Shown here: in pieces, positions 9,245-16,871 of the stretch
Position numbering within the stretch: the stretch's first letter is position 1
Layout of the letters: each line of letters begins with the position of its first letter
From: Acidimicrobiia bacterium
GTDB lineage: Bacteria > Actinomycetota > Acidimicrobiia > IMCC26256 > PALSA-610
Direction: 5' to 3'
Length of the DNA stretch: 59,420 nucleotides
Assembly (NCBI GenBank): GCA_036271555.1
Contig: DATBAK010000020.1
Span: 1 to 59,420, forward strand
Program-made: the position numbers and the translations under genes
Notes under the pieces: model-generated
Seen by the model: the letters and a program-made list of their open reading frames with translations, nothing else
What the model was told of the DNA's origin: nothing
The model's database searches: none

Positions 9245-9306
9245 CGCCTCATCATGCCGTGCGACGGTCGTCGCGGCTCGACCGCACGGACCCGTGACGC
9301 GCAATA

Positions 9307-9320
9307 CCCCCGTTCGGGGG
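9307..9320. terminator. Short GC hairpin
   Basis: CCCCCG and CGGGGG are separated by TT (effectively a GTTC loop) between the LLM gene and the SpoIIE gene. It is a possible terminator of the upstream LLM operon. Confidence 0.35.
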
Positions 9321-9369
9321 GCAGCGTTGTGCCGGTTCGGCGACGCCGCGCGGTGGCGTTGGCCGGGAG

Positions 9370-9401
9370 CCGGCTCTGAACCGGCTCTGAACCGGCTCTG
9401 A
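9370..9401. repeat. 11-bp tandem repeat, 2.9 copies
   Basis: CCGGCTCTGAA occurs twice in full and once as CCGGCTCTG, ending at the stop codon of the LLM oxidoreductase gene. It is a slippage-type repeat in the 3' flank. Confidence 0.8.
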
Positions 9402-9402
9402 C

Positions 9403-10449
9403 TCAGGCCGACGTCGTCGCGCGGTACGCCGCGATGACGGGGCGGAGCTCGGCGGGGCTGCAGCCGTGCAGGATCACGCCGTCGCACCCGAGCGCGAGCT
9501 GCCCGCGCACCGCGGCCGCGCACTGCTCGGCTGAACCCGTCGCGCTCGGTGCCAGCCACTCGTCGGGGATCAACGTCGCGACGTGCTCGAGCTGCCCGGT
9601 CGTCGCGGTCATGTCGAGCCCGGGGACGCGCTTCACGACGTCGTCGGCGAGGAACCGCTCGAGCACCGCGTGATCCCATCCGTTGGTGCGCACGAGGAGA
9701 TCGCCGTAGCCCTGGAGGTAGGTGCCCAGCCGACCGACCGTCTTCTTGAGGCGCGCGTCCTCGGGCAGGTGATCGCCGACGGTCGCGAAGCACGACCACA
9801 CGCGTACCGACGCGGGATCGCGGCCCGCCTGCTCGGCCGCACGCTTCACCGTCCGCACGCAGCGTTGCGTCGTCTCGTCGGTGAAGTACGTGTGCAGCAC
9901 GACGTCGTCGAACACGCGGCCGCCGAGCGCGAGCGACTCCGGCCCGAACGCGACGAGGCTCATCGGCAGGTGCTCGTCGAGCGTCGAGTCGAGGTGCAGC
10001 ACCGGAAACTTCCCCGCGGGTCCGTCGTGACCGAAGATCACCTCGCCGCGGAAGAGCCGGCGCATGAGGTTCGCGAAGTCTTCGAGCTGCGCGGTCGTGA
10101 CGTGGCTCATGCCGTACGCGTCCTGGAGCGGCCGGATGCCACGACCGATGCCGAGCACGAACCGGCCGCCGGTGAGGCTCTGCATCGTGCGCGCGAAGCC
10201 GGCCGTCACCATCGGATGGCGCGTGTTGTGGTTCGTCGCCGCGGTCTCGATGCGGATGCGTTCGCTCACGGCCGCCGCCGCGCCGCTCAACGTCGCGGCT
10301 TCCTTCTTGTTGAAGCGCTCCGAGATGAACGCGGTGCCGAGCCCGAGCGACTCGCCGTCGCGCACCTCGTCGAGGAGGTCGCGCGACGTGCGGGGTTGTC
10401 CGGCGAGCGTGTAGAAGCCGAGCTCGTCGAGCGTGGTTCCGCAGGTCAC
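9403..10449 (-). CDS. LLM-class (F420-dependent type) oxidoreductase
   Basis: A 348-residue luciferase-like TIM-barrel flavin/deazaflavin oxidoreductase, resembling the TIGR03857 group. Typical stretches are LGLGTAFISERFNKKE, AATNHNTRHPMVTAGFARTM and LTGGRFVLGIGRG. Members of this group use F420 or FMN; the sequence does not name the substrate. GTG 10449 starts three bases after the stop of the upstream ligand-binding gene. Its ribosome site (GGGAGTGAG) lies in that gene's last codons, so translation is coupled. The pair therefore probably works on one compound. Confidence 0.86.
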   Translation of the reverse strand: MTCGTTLDELGFYTLAGQPRTSRDLLDEVRDGESLGLGTAFISERFNKKEAATLSGAAAAVSERIRIETAATNHNTRHPMVTAGFARTMQSLTGGRFVLGIGRGIRPLQDAYGMSHVTTAQLEDFANLMRRLFRGEVIFGHDGPAGKFPVLHLDSTLDEHLPMSLVAFGPESLALGGRVFDDVVLHTYFTDETTQRCVRTVKRAAEQAGRDPASVRVWSCFATVGDHLPEDARLKKTVGRLGTYLQGYGDLLVRTNGWDHAVLERFLADDVVKRVPGLDMTATTGQLEHVATLIPDEWLAPSATGSAEQCAAAVRGQLALGCDGVILHGCSPAELRPVIAAYRATTSA

Positions 10450-10453
10450 GTGC

Positions 10454-11527
10454 TCACTCCCACGGCTCGAAGAGGCCTTCGAATTCGAGCTTGCCGTTCG
10501 CGACGCGTCCGTAGAGCAGCCAGTCGCCGCGGAACATGCCGTGCTCGTACGGCGAGCACGCGATGTGTGTCTGCGCGGCGCCGGTCGTGCTCGGCATGAA
10601 CCGGATCGTCTCGAGTCCCGCCTTCAGTCCCGGACCCGAGAGGATCGGCGCGCGGAAGAGGCCCTCGACGAGCACGCGCGCAGTGTCGTACGCGAGCACC
10701 GGGACCGCGTTCGGCCAGAGCGGAGGCTCGCTGTCGTAGCGCGCGACGTAGCGATCGTGGAACTTGCGCGTCAACGGGTTGCGCAGGTCGAGCTGGTCGA
10801 CGCCGACCCAACCCTCGAACTTGTCGAAACCCATCAGATAGAACATGAACGCGGTACCCATGATGCGCGGCGGGTCCCACGCGAGCTCGTCGAGCGCGGC
10901 GCGCAGGAGCCCCTTCGCGGCGAGCATGCCGTAGCCCATGTAGACGAGCGCGTCGGGGTTCGCCTGGCGCAGGTTGTCGAGGTTGTCGGCGAGCCGATCG
11001 GGACTCTGGCTCACGGTCTCGACCGCGCCGATGCGCACACCGCGCCGCCGGCACTCCTGTCGGAAGAAGCGGAAGTACTCCTCGCCGTTCGGCGAGATCT
11101 CGCTCAGCACCGCGACCCGTTCGTGACCGTGTTGCTTCAGCCACGCGACGACGAGCGCGGCGTCGCCGCCGACGTCGCCGTTGCCGAGCCGGAAGCAGTA
11201 CTCGCCGCGCAGCCGCTCGGTGCCGCACCAGCTGATGAGCGGGACCTCGAGCGCGTTCGCGAGCGGCCCGACGGTGATCGCGTTGTCGGAGCTGTACGCG
11301 CCCGCGACACCGATGCAGCCCTCGTCGACGAGGAACCGGAAGCCGTCGGTCGCGTTCTTCGCCGAGCCCTGCGGCAACCCGTTCTCGGGATGCAGGACGA
11401 ACTCGTAGGGCCGGTCGAGCAGCCCGGACTCGACGGCGTCGTCGAACGCGAGCCGGTGGATCTTGTCGTAGCCCCCGCCGGGCCCGTCGAGCGCCGACCC
11501 CAGCCATCCGATCCTGATGGGTTCCAT
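10454..11527 (-). CDS. Periplasmic-binding-fold protein lacking a signal peptide
   Basis: A 357-residue type I periplasmic-binding protein of the branched-chain amino-acid (Peripla_BP_6/LivJ) type. Family features are DEGCIGVAGAYSSDNAITVG, QANPDALVYMGYGMLAAKG and the C-terminal lobe. It starts MEPIRIGWLGSALDGPGG, directly on the first beta strand, with no hydrophobic leader or lipobox, and an extended start adds only charged residues. It is therefore predicted cytoplasmic, a sensor or ligand carrier rather than a transporter subunit. No permease or ATPase gene is adjacent. It is coupled to the LLM oxidoreductase gene. Confidence 0.8.
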   Translation of the reverse strand: MEPIRIGWLGSALDGPGGGYDKIHRLAFDDAVESGLLDRPYEFVLHPENGLPQGSAKNATDGFRFLVDEGCIGVAGAYSSDNAITVGPLANALEVPLISWCGTERLRGEYCFRLGNGDVGGDAALVVAWLKQHGHERVAVLSEISPNGEEYFRFFRQECRRRGVRIGAVETVSQSPDRLADNLDNLRQANPDALVYMGYGMLAAKGLLRAALDELAWDPPRIMGTAFMFYLMGFDKFEGWVGVDQLDLRNPLTRKFHDRYVARYDSEPPLWPNAVPVLAYDTARVLVEGLFRAPILSGPGLKAGLETIRFMPSTTGAAQTHIACSPYEHGMFRGDWLLYGRVANGKLEFEGLFEPWE

Positions 11528-11622
11528 TCCTCGATCTTTGACGACGGCGCGGCGTCGGTGCGAGCCCACTATCCGGTGAACACCCGATGTGCGGGCGGGC
11601 GGTCCCGCCGTACAACAGCACC

Positions 11623-12042
11623 ATGACCACGACCACCGCGAGCCTGGCCCCCGCCGACGCGCTGCTCACCGCCCTCGCCGCCCACGACTTCGACGGGATC
11701 GCCGACGCCTTCGAGCCCGACGCGAAGCTGTCGGCGCTCCTGCCGCGCGGCTACGACGAATGGCACGACACGGCCGGCGTCCGGGCCGCCTTCGAACGCT
11801 GGTTCGGCGACGTCGAGGAGCTCGAGGTCGCCGACGCATCCGTCGGCCGGATCGGCGACCTCCTGCAGCTGCGCTGGCGCGTGCGGGTGCAGGGCGGACG
11901 CTTCGGTGCGCGGGCGATGGTCGTCGAGCAGTACGCGAGCGCACATCTCGGCCCGAGCGGACGCATCGCGCGCCTGTCGTTGCTCTGCACGGGTTTCTGG
12001 CCCCAACCGCACATCACCGATCACAAGGAGCAGGACTCATGA
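11623..12042 (+). CDS. NTF2-like (SnoaL-type) small protein
   Basis: A 139-residue cone-shaped NTF2-like fold protein. It has an N-terminal helix pair (DALLTALAAHDFDGIADAFE), DAKLSALLPRG, the W-x-D-x-x-G-V-R loop, and paired long strands (LQLRWRVRVQGGRFGARAMV, then VVEQYASAHL). The family includes ketosteroid-isomerase-like enzymes and polyketide cyclases as well as non-catalytic binders; no function can be assigned. ATG 11623 begins the fold. Its stop overlaps the next gene's start (ATGA), so it is translated together with the DsrE protein. Confidence 0.75.
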   Translation: MTTTTASLAPADALLTALAAHDFDGIADAFEPDAKLSALLPRGYDEWHDTAGVRAAFERWFGDVEELEVADASVGRIGDLLQLRWRVRVQGGRFGARAMVVEQYASAHLGPSGRIARLSLLCTGFWPQPHITDHKEQDS

Positions 12043-12413
12043 TCACCGCACCCGACGAAAAGGTCCTCGTCTGCCTGAATCACGGCGACGAGGATCCCGA
12101 GAGCGTCCTCATCGCGTACCTCGTCGGCGTGGAAGCCGTGCGCGCGGGCAAGCAGGCGCTGATGTTCCTCACGAAGGACGCGATCCACATCGCGACGAAG
12201 GGCTTCGTCGACGCGATCGACATCCCCGACGCGCCGTCGGTCGCCGCGCTGCACGACGAGTACGAGGCGAAGGGCGGACGGTTCTACGCGTGTCCCGTGT
12301 GCGTGAAGACGCGCGACCTGCACGACGCGGAGTGGGTCCCGAACAGCGAGATCAAGGGCATGCCCGCCGTCTACGAGTTCACCGCCGGCGGCGCGCTCGT
12401 CTTCAACTACTGA
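12039..12413 (+). CDS. DsrE-family protein
   Basis: A 124-residue DsrE/TusD-like protein: EKVLVCLNHGDEDPESVLIA, then AGKQALMFLTKDAIHI and PSVAALHDEYEAKGGRFYAC. The CPVC pair near residue 90 sits where family members carry the sulfur-handling cysteine. Relatives act in sulfur-transfer relays or as small redox proteins; the partner is unknown. It overlaps the NTF2-like gene by four bases, has a good AAGGAG site within that gene, and is followed after 18 bases by the DUF4242 gene. Confidence 0.82.
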   Translation: MITAPDEKVLVCLNHGDEDPESVLIAYLVGVEAVRAGKQALMFLTKDAIHIATKGFVDAIDIPDAPSVAALHDEYEAKGGRFYACPVCVKTRDLHDAEWVPNSEIKGMPAVYEFTAGGALVFNY

Positions 12414-12431
12414 ATCTGAAGGGAGAACACG

Positions 12432-12713
12432 GTGAAGACCTATGTCATCGAGCGCACGGTTCCGGGCGCGGGGCAGATGGACGCGGCGGCGCTCGCCGCG
12501 ATCACGGCCCAGTCGAACGCGGTGCTGCGCGACCTCGGTCCCGAGATCCAGTGGGTGCACAGCTACGTCAGCGACGACAAGATCACGTGCGTCTACCGCG
12601 CATCGGACCCGAACGTCATCGAGGAGCACGCGCGCTGCGGCGGGTTCCCGATCGATGCGGTGCTCGAGGTGCGCGCGACGATCGATCCGACGACGGAGTC
12701 GCTCGCCCGTTGA
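12432..12713 (+). CDS. DUF4242 (SCO4226-like) small protein
   Basis: A 93-residue ferredoxin-like-fold protein: VKTYVIERTVPGAGQMDAAA, VQ-x-H-type WVHSYVSDDKITCVYRASD, and EEHARCGGFPIDAVLEVRAT. These match DUF4242, in which some actinobacterial members (SCO4226) bind nickel. Histidine and cysteine residues in WVHSYV and EHARCGG are candidate ligands. GTG 12432 follows GAAGGGAGAA. It is probably the last gene of a three-gene unit with the NTF2-like and DsrE genes. Confidence 0.78.
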   Translation: MKTYVIERTVPGAGQMDAAALAAITAQSNAVLRDLGPEIQWVHSYVSDDKITCVYRASDPNVIEEHARCGGFPIDAVLEVRATIDPTTESLAR

Positions 12714-12729
12714 CGTCACGACCGCGCCA

Positions 12730-12741
12730 TAGGGTTGGCGC
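12730..12741 (+). promoter_or_regulatory. -10 hexamer, leaderless start
   Basis: TAGGGT (12730-12735) is six bases before GTG 12742, with no ribosome site. It gives the HD/LuxR gene its own promoter despite the 28-base gap to the upstream gene. Confidence 0.45.
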
Positions 12742-14313
12742 GTGTCGGACTCCGGCGTACGCACGACAGACCTACTGATCGCGCTGTCGCTCGCCACCGA
12801 TCTCGGCCTCGGTCAACCGTCGGAGCACATGCTGCGCGCGGCGCGGCTGGGCATGCGGATCGGCGAGCGCCTCGGTCTCGGGCCATCGGACCTGGCGACG
12901 CTCTACGACGTGAGCATCCTCACGTACGTCGGCTGTCCGATCTACGGCAACGAGTCGGCGCTCGTCTTCGGCGACGACATCGACTTCCGCGAGCGTGCGA
13001 TCCACGTCGACCTCGCCGGGATACCGGCGATGAGGTTCATGCTCGGACGCGCGGGCGCGGGCAGATCGCCGCTGAACCGGGCGCGCACCGCGGCGACGCT
13101 CATGGCCACGGGAGGACGCACCGTCGCGCAACAGATGGCGAACCACTGCTCGGCCGCGGGCACCCTCGCACAGCGGCTCGGGCTCGGGGCCGACGTGCAA
13201 GCGGGTCTCGAGCAGTCGTACGCGCGCTGGGACGGCAAGGGCGTGCCCGCGCACCTCAAGGGCGACGGCGTGTCGCTCGCGGCGCGCATCTCGCACGTCG
13301 CCGAGGCGTGCGAGGTGTTCCAGCGCACTGCGAGCGTCGACGACGCGGTCGACATGACCCGATCACGGCGGGGCACGCACTTCGACCCTGAGGTCGTCGA
13401 GGCGGTCGAGCGCGACGCGACGTCGCTCTTCGCGGGCATCGACGACGACACGGTCGACGCGCTGCTCGATGCCGCGCCCGTCGACCGTCCGGCGCTCACC
13501 GACGACGCGCTCGACGACGCGCTCGCCGCGATCGGCGACTTCTGCGACCTGCGCTGCCCGTACTTCGCGGGCCACGCCGCCGGCACCGCGCAGCTCGTCA
13601 CGACCGCGGCCGAGCGCGCGGGCATCGCGGCGCCCGAGGCGACGCTCGTTCGGCGCGCCGCGCTGATCCACGACGTCGGACGCTTCGGCGTGCCCGCGAC
13701 CGTGTGGGACAAGGCGGGCCCGCTCAACGACCGCGACCTCGAGCGGATGCGACTGCACGTGTACTACGTCGAACGCATCTTCAACCGGCCCGAGCCGCTG
13801 CGCCGCATCGGTCTGCTCGCGGCGACACATCACGAGCGCATGGACGGCAGCGGTTATCACCGCGGTGTGGGCGGCACGATGCTCTCGGCGCCCGCGCGCC
13901 TGCTCGCGGCCGCCGACGCCTACCACGCGATGACGCAGCCGCGCCCGCACCGACCGGCGTTGACGGAAGCCGATGCGGCGCGCCGGCTGCGCGCCGAGGC
14001 CGCCGACGGCAGGTTCGATCCCGCTGCGGTCGATGCGGTGCTCGAGGCCGCGGGGCACGCGCCGCGCCGGACGCGCGCCGGTGGTCCCGCGGGCCTCACC
14101 GCGCGCGAGAGCGAGGTACTCGGGCTGCTCGCGGTCGGGCTGCCGAACAAGGGCATCGCGCGCCGGCTCGGCATCAGCCCGAAGACCGTCGGCTCCCACA
14201 TCGAACGCATCTACACGAAGCTCGGCGTCTCGAACCGCGCCGGTGCGGCGCTGCACGCGATGCACCACGGGCTCGTCGGGTCGCCGGCCGCGAGCGACAA
14301 CCGACCCGAATAA
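12742..14313 (+). CDS. Tandem HD-GYP-like phosphohydrolase with LuxR-type DNA-binding tail
   Basis: A 523-residue protein in three parts. The first HD-GYP-like module (about 1-230) has YDVSILTYVGCP where HD is expected and YARWDGKGVP in place of HHERWDGxGYP. The second (about 250-440) keeps HDVGRFGVP, NDRDLERMRLH and HHERMDGSGYHRG, so metal and phosphodiester chemistry is plausible there. A LuxR/GerE helix-turn-helix closes the protein (LTARESEVLGLLAVGLPNKG, RRLGISPKTVGSHIERIY). It resembles a known actinobacterial architecture. Cyclic-dinucleotide hydrolysis linked to transcription is an inference. Confidence 0.84.
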   Translation: MSDSGVRTTDLLIALSLATDLGLGQPSEHMLRAARLGMRIGERLGLGPSDLATLYDVSILTYVGCPIYGNESALVFGDDIDFRERAIHVDLAGIPAMRFMLGRAGAGRSPLNRARTAATLMATGGRTVAQQMANHCSAAGTLAQRLGLGADVQAGLEQSYARWDGKGVPAHLKGDGVSLAARISHVAEACEVFQRTASVDDAVDMTRSRRGTHFDPEVVEAVERDATSLFAGIDDDTVDALLDAAPVDRPALTDDALDDALAAIGDFCDLRCPYFAGHAAGTAQLVTTAAERAGIAAPEATLVRRAALIHDVGRFGVPATVWDKAGPLNDRDLERMRLHVYYVERIFNRPEPLRRIGLLAATHHERMDGSGYHRGVGGTMLSAPARLLAAADAYHAMTQPRPHRPALTEADAARRLRAEAADGRFDPAAVDAVLEAAGHAPRRTRAGGPAGLTARESEVLGLLAVGLPNKGIARRLGISPKTVGSHIERIYTKLGVSNRAGAALHAMHHGLVGSPAASDNRPE

Positions 14314-14417
14314 GCAGCGCGTGCCGACGAAATAGGTACGCGCGCCCGATGGCAGCGGCGGCTTTCTTCCTTACCTTCCTCACAACGGCCGGAAGTCCCG
14401 GTCATCAGGAGGGGACC

Positions 14418-15002
14418 ATGGATCTCAGCCAGCCTTCACCGCCCGCGCGCGCCTCACGCACGCGGTCCCGCATCATCGCCGGCCTCGCCGCACTGCTGGC
14501 GATCGCCGGTCTCACGACCGGCGTCGCGATGTCGGCGTCGGCCGCAGGCCCGCGGCGCGACTTCGTGTCCGAGGTGCGCCATGCGACACGCGACTTCCAC
14601 AACGTGGACGCGGTCGAGCACGCGGGCTACGCGAAGTTCTCCGACGTCAACGGCGTCACGTGCATCAACGGCGCACCGGGACAGGGGAACATGGGCATCC
14701 ACTACGTCAACGGCGACCTCGTCGGCGACGGCGTGATCGATCCCGACCAGCCGGAAGCGGTGCTCTACGAGCACACCGCGAGCGGCCTGCAGCTCACGGC
14801 GGTCGAGTACATCGTGACGAAGGACGCGTGGCAGGGCGCGCAACCGCCCGAGCTCGCCGGCCACCCGTTCATGTTGATCACCGCGCCGAACCGCTTCGGA
14901 CTGCCGGACTTCTACGCGCTGCACGTGTGGGTGTGGAAGGACAACCCGCACGGCACGTACATGCCGTGGAACCCGAACGTCCACTGCCCGCCGGCGGGCT
15001 GA
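14418..15002 (+). CDS. Exported protein of unknown function
   Basis: A 194-residue secreted protein. Its signal peptide has an arginine-rich start (ASRTRSRIIAGLAALLAIAG) and likely cleavage near ASAAG. The mature domain has FVSEVRHATRDFHNVDAVEH, then AGYAKFSDVNGVTC, GNMGIHYVNGDLVGDGVIDP, and a C-terminal LHVWVWKDNPHGTYMPWNPN with a final cysteine. I have seen similar uncharacterised secreted actinobacterial proteins but know no function. The several His, Asp and Trp residues could form a metal or sugar site. ATG 14418 has a textbook AGGAGGGG site. Confidence 0.82.
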   Translation: MDLSQPSPPARASRTRSRIIAGLAALLAIAGLTTGVAMSASAAGPRRDFVSEVRHATRDFHNVDAVEHAGYAKFSDVNGVTCINGAPGQGNMGIHYVNGDLVGDGVIDPDQPEAVLYEHTASGLQLTAVEYIVTKDAWQGAQPPELAGHPFMLITAPNRFGLPDFYALHVWVWKDNPHGTYMPWNPNVHCPPAG

Positions 15003-15016
15003 TCCGAACCTCGTTG

Positions 15017-15050
15017 GCCGGCGCGCGACGCTCCCCCGTCGCGCGCCGGC
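15017..15050 (+). terminator. Perfect 13-bp hairpin
   Basis: GCCGGCGCGCGAC and GTCGCGCGCCGGC enclose an 8-base loop, 15 bases after the stop at 15002. This is the strongest terminator-like hairpin in the first half of the window. Confidence 0.6.
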
Positions 15051-15060
15051 TCGCGGTTCT

Positions 15061-15300
15061 CATGGTCGGGCTCGCAGGCTCGCCCTCCGCGACGCGCGCC
15101 GCGACCCGCGTGGCCGCGCCGCTCGCTCCGCTCGCGCGCTCAGACGCGCTCGCCCTCCGCGACGCGCGACGCGACCCGCGGGGCCGCGCCGCTCGCTCCG
15201 CTCGCGCGCTCAGACGCGCTCAGACGCGCTCGCCCTCCGCGACGCGCGCCGCGACCCGCGTGGCCGCTCCGCTCGCTCCGCTCGCGCGCTCAGACGCGCG
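15061..15300. repeat. Tandem repeat, three ~70-80 bp units
   Basis: Three copies begin CGCCCTCCGCGACGCGCG at 15081, 15151 and 15231 and end in CGCTCAGACGCG. The middle copy is 10 bases longer because CAGACGCGCT is duplicated. Positions 15061-15080 (TGGTCGGGCTCGCAGGCTCG) match the dispersed TGGTCG element seen elsewhere in the window. The 304-base gap between genes holds only this and the hairpin; short open frames here are repeat by-products. Confidence 0.85.
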
Positions 15301-15306
15301 TGCCCT

Positions 15307-16416
15307 TCACGACGTGGACGGCGCGCCGACGAACGCGAGCGGCCGATCGTTGGGCCGGTCGTCCGTGCCCACGGCCACGCAGTGACGGACGTCGAAGCAG
15401 TCGACTCCGTGCAGCCAGCCACTCGGGTGCACCTCGACGTCCGGATACGACCACACGGTCCCGTTCCAGGCCGCGATGAGCTGGCCGAACGTTCCCGATC
15501 CATTGGGGCCGTACCACGTGCCCACCGCGACGCAGTTGACGCCGTGCGCGCACGAGACGTCGTCGACATGGCTCCCCATCGCACCCGGCGGAACCGGGTC
15601 GGTGAGCAGCTTCCAGCGGTGGCCGTTCCATTGCTCGACGAGCGGGTCGTTGGACGCGCCCTCATCGTGCTGGCCGACCGCAAGGCAACGGTCGGGCGCG
15701 CCACACGAGACGTGCAGCAGCACGTTCGCGCCGCCCGGCAGGTTCGGCGGCGCATGGGTCGCGGTCCATTGCTCGCCGTCCCACGTCTCCGCGCGCGTGG
15801 TTGCCATGTGGCACGTCCGGCAACTGAAGGTGACGCCCACCGCGACGCAGTGTGTCTCCGAGGTGCACGAGACGTCGTACATCGCGTTCCCGTGCAACGA
15901 CATCGGCGCGGCGACGAGCGTCCACTTGCTGCCGTCGAAGCGTTCGAAGAACGCGTCCCTGGAGCCGCGGCCGGCCGCCATGCACCACGTCGCGCTGACG
16001 CAGGAGACGCCGTCGAGCTCCGAGTAGCCGCCGGGACCGGGCACCGTGCTCGGGGTCCACTCCGCGCCGTTCCAGGTATCCGCGCTCGCGCGATCGCCGG
16101 CCAGACCGACCGCGACGCACATCGTCGTCGTCGGGCAGTCGAGGCTGCCCGCGAACCGCGGTGACGTCGACTGCACGGTCCAGCGTCGGCCGTTCCACTG
16201 CAGGACGTGCTCCGGGTCTCCCTCGGTCAAAGCGAGACACGAGCGCGCCGCCGGACACGAGACCTGGGTCAGCCCAGGGGTCGCGTGCGGTGTGCGCGAG
16301 AACGTCCACGACGCCGGCGCAGCCGACGCGGTGCCGCCCAAGGTTGCGAACGCGAGCAGCACGGCCACACTGCTCGCCACAATGATGCGTCGCTGACGCC
16401 GCCCCGTACCGGACAT
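15307..16416 (-). CDS. Exported beta-propeller-like repeat protein
   Basis: A 369-residue secreted protein. After the signal peptide (VLLAFATLGGTASAAP) come about seven repeats of roughly 45-50 residues, each built as VSC-x(5)-C-x-AVG followed by a strand and a (W/E)xWNGxxWT motif. Examples are VSCPAARSCLALTEG, VSCVSATWCMAAG and VSCAHGVNCVAVG. Regular Cys pairs suggest one disulfide per blade, and the repeat fits a propeller fold. Binding partner unknown. The ATG at 16416 follows a GGTGGGTG site; GTG 16419 is an alternative. Confidence 0.8.
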   Translation of the reverse strand: MSGTGRRQRRIIVASSVAVLLAFATLGGTASAAPASWTFSRTPHATPGLTQVSCPAARSCLALTEGDPEHVLQWNGRRWTVQSTSPRFAGSLDCPTTTMCVAVGLAGDRASADTWNGAEWTPSTVPGPGGYSELDGVSCVSATWCMAAGRGSRDAFFERFDGSKWTLVAAPMSLHGNAMYDVSCTSETHCVAVGVTFSCRTCHMATTRAETWDGEQWTATHAPPNLPGGANVLLHVSCGAPDRCLAVGQHDEGASNDPLVEQWNGHRWKLLTDPVPPGAMGSHVDDVSCAHGVNCVAVGTWYGPNGSGTFGQLIAAWNGTVWSYPDVEVHPSGWLHGVDCFDVRHCVAVGTDDRPNDRPLAFVGAPSTS

Positions 16417-16466
16417 CACCCACCCCCGTGTGCTGGTCGCCCATCACGACGGGTCGAGGGTACCGG

Positions 16467-16817
16467 TCAGGGTGCGACGGTGCGAGTGACCGAGTCGAGC
16501 GAGCACTTCACCGGACCCTTGGCGTCCTCGCTGCCCGTCGCGTCCCAATGTGCGTTGCCGCCCGAGTCGACGCGGCCGACGGCCGAGACACCGTCGCCGA
16601 CGCCGTTGCCGGAGGCGTCGTCGAACTTCACGTGGATCGCGTAGGTGCTCGCCTTGCTGCTGTGATTGTGGATCGTGCCCGCGACCGTCGGGTGGCCGCC
16701 GCCCGGATCGGCCTTGCACGAGGTGATCGACACATCCTTCTTCGCGGAGCTCGACGAGCACGCCGCGCACGCGACGAGGGTGACGAGCACGCAGAGCACG
16801 AACGTTGTCCTTCGCAT
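16467..16817 (-). CDS. Small lipoprotein of unknown function
   Basis: A 116-residue lipoprotein: MRRTTFVLCVLVTLVACAAC, where Cys17 or Cys20 is the likely lipidated residue, followed by an SSSS linker. The mature part (GTIHNHSSKASTYAIHVKFD, then ...GNAHWDATGSEDAKGPVKCSLDSVTR) resembles FxLYD-type beta-sandwich lipoproteins common in actinobacteria, with two cysteines available for a disulfide. No function is known. An AGAAGGGG site precedes the ATG. It lies just upstream of the exported propeller-like gene on the same strand and diverges from the GH4 gene. Confidence 0.75.
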   Translation of the reverse strand: MRRTTFVLCVLVTLVACAACSSSSAKKDVSITSCKADPGGGHPTVAGTIHNHSSKASTYAIHVKFDDASGNGVGDGVSAVGRVDSGGNAHWDATGSEDAKGPVKCSLDSVTRTVAP

Positions 16818-16858
16818 GAACGCCCCTTCTACCCAGACACGTCGACGGCCAAGACGAC

Positions 16859-16871
16859 TAGCTTTCGCCGC
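16859..16871 (+). promoter_or_regulatory. -10 hexamer, leaderless start of GH4 gene
   Basis: TAGCTT (16859-16864) is seven bases before GTG 16872, and no ribosome site is present. Confidence 0.45.

Noticed and set aside
14660-15385. Plus-strand frame through the 15.1 kb repeat
   Set aside because: It starts inside another gene in a different frame and its Ala/Arg/Leu repeats simply mirror the DNA repeat.
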